Shown here piece after piece: positions 17,001 through 18,465 of a DNA stretch of 18,465 bases. The notes under the pieces were generated by a model that was not told the origin of the DNA, did no database searches, and saw nothing but the letters and a program-made list of their open reading frames with translations. How positions within the stretch are numbered: position 1 is the first letter of the stretch; each line of letters starts with the position of its first letter. The DNA comes from an uncultured Prevotella sp. GTDB taxonomy: Bacteria; Bacteroidota; Bacteroidia; Bacteroidales; Bacteroidaceae. The position numbers were made by a program, and so were the translations under genes. Location of the stretch: positions 1 through 18,465 of the forward strand of contig URYG01000039.1 in the NCBI GenBank assembly GCA_900551985.1. Reading direction: 5' to 3'.

Positions 17001-17242
17001 GCTTGTCGCATCGTGGCAAGATAAGGGATTATGTCAGAGCCTTCAATCACAAGATCATTCCAATCTTCCTGACGGTGTCTTCTACGATTGTGGGGCTGGT
17101 TCCGTTTTTCATGGATGGCAAGGACGAGGCATTCTGGTTCTCGTTTGCCACGGGAGTAACGGGTGGACTGCTCTTCTCCCTCCCTGCGCTGATATTCATC
17201 ATGCCGATATTTTGCAAGTTTGGGGAGAAAGGAAAGCGGTAA
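14063..17242 (+). CDS. RND efflux pump permease (second, divergent)
   Basis: The 1059-residue protein has the same RND plan as its neighbour: TM1 about 5-27, TM2-6 about 341-479, TM7 about 516-533, TM8-12 about 900-1054. It is strongly diverged. TM4 reads LGLIIDSTIVMVDH (Asp407, Ser408) and TM10 reads GIVVNSGIYIL (Asn966), so the second TM4 acid and the TM10 lysine of AcrB are both absent. After TM7 comes an acidic segment (GTDSEADGTEQADDEH). The pair with one adaptor and one TolC resembles systems in which two RND subunits form a mixed trimer (MdtBC-like), or in which two pumps share the other parts. Asp407 still allows proton coupling. No clear terminator follows, and the next cassette has its own promoter. 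Confidence 0.88.
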   Translation: MKLSSFSVILTFVILMIIGVALAPLIDVGTEPTPRQGKRMTIKYEWPHVSAKVVEQNLTSPIEGMVSALKGVESVSSKSYFGKSEIVVNLKENVDVSSVRFEISSLLRQSHERLPKGVSYPTLMGGEVVSGMASHNAQKLLLTYLVNADIQPELIKNFVKENVVRQLEAVDGVNKVEVTGTTDTYVEISYDPMALSAYGITSNDIANGIRNYIGQDEIIGTVMHTTAQGNQEKIALHLTTELFGKPLGEMPLKNIDGKVVYLNDLAAVQVKNQNPDSYYRVNGLNTVYINVYIPSDGKTVRMSDVVQEKMEQLKAGIHQKVYFQLSYDSAKQQREEMSKLLRRTLMSLAILLVFVWLTNRDWKYLAIVASTLAANLLIAIIVFWLFDIKLHIYSLAGITVSLGLIIDSTIVMVDHYGYYHNRKAFLSLLAAMLTTIGSMVVIFFLPKELQQDLYDFAWIVIINLVVSLVVALFFVPAIIDRWQYSSQRQHLWLGRVVVRYNRFYCRYIAFTSHRKWVYYVLLVLAFGIPFQFLPDRLGTDSEADGTEQADDEHLPWYDVLYNQTFGNQKFVDTYKPLLSEWLGGTVQMFADYLDEDSRRSDENAEKVLHIRAQMPVGGTAVQLNPKMMIVEETLKKYKEIKEFVTRIDKRNGEIVVHFKQGVDKTSFPYRLENEVIGKVITIGGADWSTYGVSERGFSNALNLLYRSNRLTLSGYNYDQLYRLAEDVCRYMRKNPRVQDLTIETPGFENQEPEFFMDYKKGQMALYQVDVDDAHGSLENILMSSYVGYYKDNNIESDVYLKPLPQTSFDLWHVENEQVKVDSSELFVPEAMKMERREAKNVIPKKNQEYMLNVAFNVMGSYTYSSEYIDGVLKYFNKTLPVGYRCENTSYHRSINEKSNYWLLFLIVVIVFFICAIQFESVRQSLVIVSVIPVALIGSFLTFCFTEIPFGSGGFASLVLLIGIVVNSGIYILSQYNNMHRLSHRGKIRDYVRAFNHKIIPIFLTVSSTIVGLVPFFMDGKDEAFWFSFATGVTGGLLFSLPALIFIMPIFCKFGEKGKR

Positions 17243-17313
17243 TCTGTATTTGTAAACATAATAAAATTAATTCGATGAAAATGATGTTATTTTTAAATAA
17301 AAGCTATGTAAAA

Positions 17314-17345
17314 TTTGGAAGTTAAGTGTTTTTTTACTAATTTTG
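17314..17345 (+). promoter_or_regulatory. Bacteroidetes promoter of cassette C
   Basis: TTTG (17314-17317) and TAATTTTG (17338-17345) are 20 nt apart and 35 nt before ATG 17380. The flanks TTTGGAAG and TTTGCAAA are the same as in the promoter at 2423-2457, which drives the paralogous gene, so the two cassettes are probably expressed together. Confidence 0.7.
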
Positions 17346-17379
17346 CAAACAACAAGAACAATTTTAAACTAAAAAATAG

Positions 17380-17916
17380 ATGAAGGCTAAACTATCTATA
17401 ATAGGTATGATGATATGCTTGCTCTTTTTGGGCTGCAAGTCGGAGAAGGAACAAGTGAGAGACAAGATAGAGGAAATGAAATCTCGTCCGATAGAATTGT
17501 GCCTTGACAAGATGGAATGTCGGCGTAATCCATTGAGCAAGTTGAATAAGAAGTACACGATGGTTGTTTATGTAGATTCTGCAGAATGCAGCTCGTGCGC
17601 TTTGAGCAAACTTCGTTTTTGGAATCCTTTGATAGCAGAGGCAAAGAAAAAACAACTTGATATAGATTATGTTTTTATCTTGGCTCCCAAAAAGAAAGAT
17701 ATGGAGGATGTGAATGTGGAGCTAGAAATTACGGATTTGCAAAGTTCTATTTATGTGGATACGGCTTTTGCTTTCAAAAAGAATAACAAGGATTTGCCTA
17801 AGGAGAATAAATACCATTCTTTCTTGTTAAATACAGAGGGTAAGGTGATTCTTATAGGTAGTCCTATAGCGAATAAAAAAATAATGGATATTTATAAGAG
17901 TACAGTAAATATCTAA
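17380..17916 (+). CDS. Thioredoxin-like CxxC lipoprotein (paralogue)
   Basis: This 178-residue protein is a clear paralogue of the one at 2480, sharing SKLRFWNPLI, ITDLQSSIY and KYHSFLL exactly. It has a lipoprotein signal ending F-L-G-C (Cys19) and a VVYVDSAECSSCALSKLRFW segment in which C70-S-S-C73 replaces C-T-P-C. The outlying Cys47 (MECRRNPL) keeps the same 23-residue distance from the CxxC as in the paralogue. The loss of proline between the cysteines, if the motif is redox active, would be expected to alter its potential. It precedes an NVEAL gene by 26 bases, as in cassette B, which supports a peptide-specific thiol role. That role is inferred. Confidence 0.75.
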   Translation: MKAKLSIIGMMICLLFLGCKSEKEQVRDKIEEMKSRPIELCLDKMECRRNPLSKLNKKYTMVVYVDSAECSSCALSKLRFWNPLIAEAKKKQLDIDYVFILAPKKKDMEDVNVELEITDLQSSIYVDTAFAFKKNNKDLPKENKYHSFLLNTEGKVILIGSPIANKKIMDIYKSTVNI

Positions 17917-17942
17917 ATGTGAAATTCTAAATTAATTGTGTC

Positions 17943-18173
17943 ATGAAAAAGAAAGTTTTTATTGGTGCATTCTGCTTGGCGATAGCTGGCTTAATGGCAG
18001 TGGAAAGCAATCATCTTTTTAACGTTGATTCTTTGGAGAGTAGTTTGGAACTAGCAAATGTAGAGGCTCTTTCTGATGGCGAAAATGAAAATGAAGATTG
18101 TAAGCTTTATTTAACAAGAATCTGCACTTCAGGACATGTTGATCATCGTTTTTATCGAACTGTATCGGAGTAA
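17943..18173 (+). CDS. NVEAL-family peptide precursor with few cysteines
   Basis: The 76-residue precursor has a basic start (MKKK), a hydrophobic segment (about 5-21), a Ser/Glu/Leu stretch, and NVEALSDGENENEDC (NVEAL at 39-43). Its tail is only about 24 residues, with two cysteines in total (53 and 61), and ends FYRTVSE. The N-terminal half and motif follow the family, while the tail is unlike those of the other two precursors here. It sits between a CxxC lipoprotein and a propeller lipoprotein, the standard order. With two cysteines, one disulfide is possible. The tail is short but I find no frameshift to extend it. Confidence 0.85.
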   Translation: MKKKVFIGAFCLAIAGLMAVESNHLFNVDSLESSLELANVEALSDGENENEDCKLYLTRICTSGHVDHRFYRTVSE

Positions 18174-18194
18174 TATTAATTATGTCAAGTGCCT

Positions 18195-18208
18195 CTTTAA
18201 TCTTAAAG
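18195..18208 (+). promoter_or_regulatory. Weak AT-rich inverted repeat
   Basis: CTTTAA (18195-18200) and TTAAAG (18203-18208) form a short palindrome between the peptide stop and the next lipoprotein gene. Bracketing TGCC and GGCA add possible pairing. It occupies the same place as the hairpins in cassettes A and B but is much weaker and may be chance. Confidence 0.25.
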
Positions 18209-18236
18209 TAGCATTTGGCATTAAAAAAGAATGTTT

Positions 18237-18465
18237 ATGAAGAAAGTTATTTTAGTGTTAAGTGTTTGTGCTGCTTTGATTGCTGTATGGGGATGTAAGC
18301 AAGGAAACACCAACGTAAAGCAATTAGAGTGTGCTAGAAAAATCTCTGTAGAAGTTGGTTTGCCTATGGCTTTAGCTGCAGAGCAGAACTCTTTTATCGT
18401 TTCTGATTTTAAAGATGCAAAGGGAATGATAAAGGTGTTTGATATGGAAACGGGTAAACTCAAAT
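18237..18465 (+). CDS. Start of a BF3164-like propeller lipoprotein, cut by the window end
   Basis: The open frame from ATG 18237 (alternative in-frame ATG 18231) runs to the last base with no stop, giving 76 visible codons. It has a lipoprotein signal, MKKVILVLSVCAALIAVWGC, with Cys20. After that come LPMALAAEQNSFIVSDFKDA and VFDMETGKL, a pattern of a beta-strand, an S-D, then V-F-D-x-x-T-G-K that is typical of the first blade of TolB-like BF3164 lipoproteins. It takes the position the propeller genes have in the other cassettes. The domain call is provisional because most of the protein is outside the window. Confidence 0.65.
   Translation, partial: MKKVILVLSVCAALIAVWGCKQGNTNVKQLECARKISVEVGLPMALAAEQNSFIVSDFKDAKGMIKVFDMETGKLK

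Noticed and set aside
1..18465. CRISPR arrays, tRNA or rRNA genes, complete insertion sequences
   Set aside because: No regularly spaced repeats, no cloverleaf or rRNA sequence, and no intact transposase with terminal repeats were seen on reading both strands.

Overview
The window looks like Bacteroidales DNA, most likely Prevotella/Segatella or Bacteroides. The evidence is NVEAL-motif peptides, BF3164/DUF4221-like beta-propeller lipoproteins, many Sec/SPII lipoproteins, and promoters of the Bacteroidetes sigma-ABfr type (TTTG, 20 nt, TAnnTTTG). This placement comes from family recognition and promoter form only; no database search was possible. All convincing genes are on the + strand.

Layout. 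(1) 1-641: no intact gene; a short minus-strand transposase remnant, a 22-bp tandem repeat and a -7 element. (2) 651-2388, degraded cassette A: a frameshifted NVEAL peptide gene, a hairpin, a beta-propeller-like lipoprotein (974-2101), a truncated lipoprotein start (2091-2168), and a truncated, about 92% identical copy of the 5' end of the transglutaminase gene found later (2218-2388). (3) 2423-8332, intact cassette B: promoter, thioredoxin-like lipoprotein, cysteine-rich NVEAL peptide, strong palindrome plus T-tract, TolB-like propeller lipoprotein, transglutaminase-like lipoprotein, and a Wzy/O-antigen-ligase-like membrane protein with C-terminal TPRs. (4) 8326-17242: a separately promoted tripartite efflux operon (TolC, lipoprotein adaptor, two different RND pumps). 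(5) 17314-18465, cassette C: a promoter matching that of cassette B, a second thioredoxin-like lipoprotein, a third NVEAL peptide, and the start of another propeller lipoprotein that runs off the window.

Working model (inference). The recurring order thioredoxin-like lipoprotein, NVEAL peptide, beta-propeller lipoprotein suggests a small exported-peptide system. The peptide precursor has a membrane/signal segment, an N[VI]EALS(D/G)xE motif and a variable, often cysteine-rich tail. The CxxC lipoprotein could handle its disulfides. The transglutaminase-like protein, the ligase-like protein and the efflux pump are candidate modification or export partners. Cassettes A to C are visibly more AT-rich than the efflux operon, which fits a mosaic, duplicating accessory locus. 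The molecular role of NVEAL peptides is, as far as I know, not established, and nothing in the sequence proves these links.
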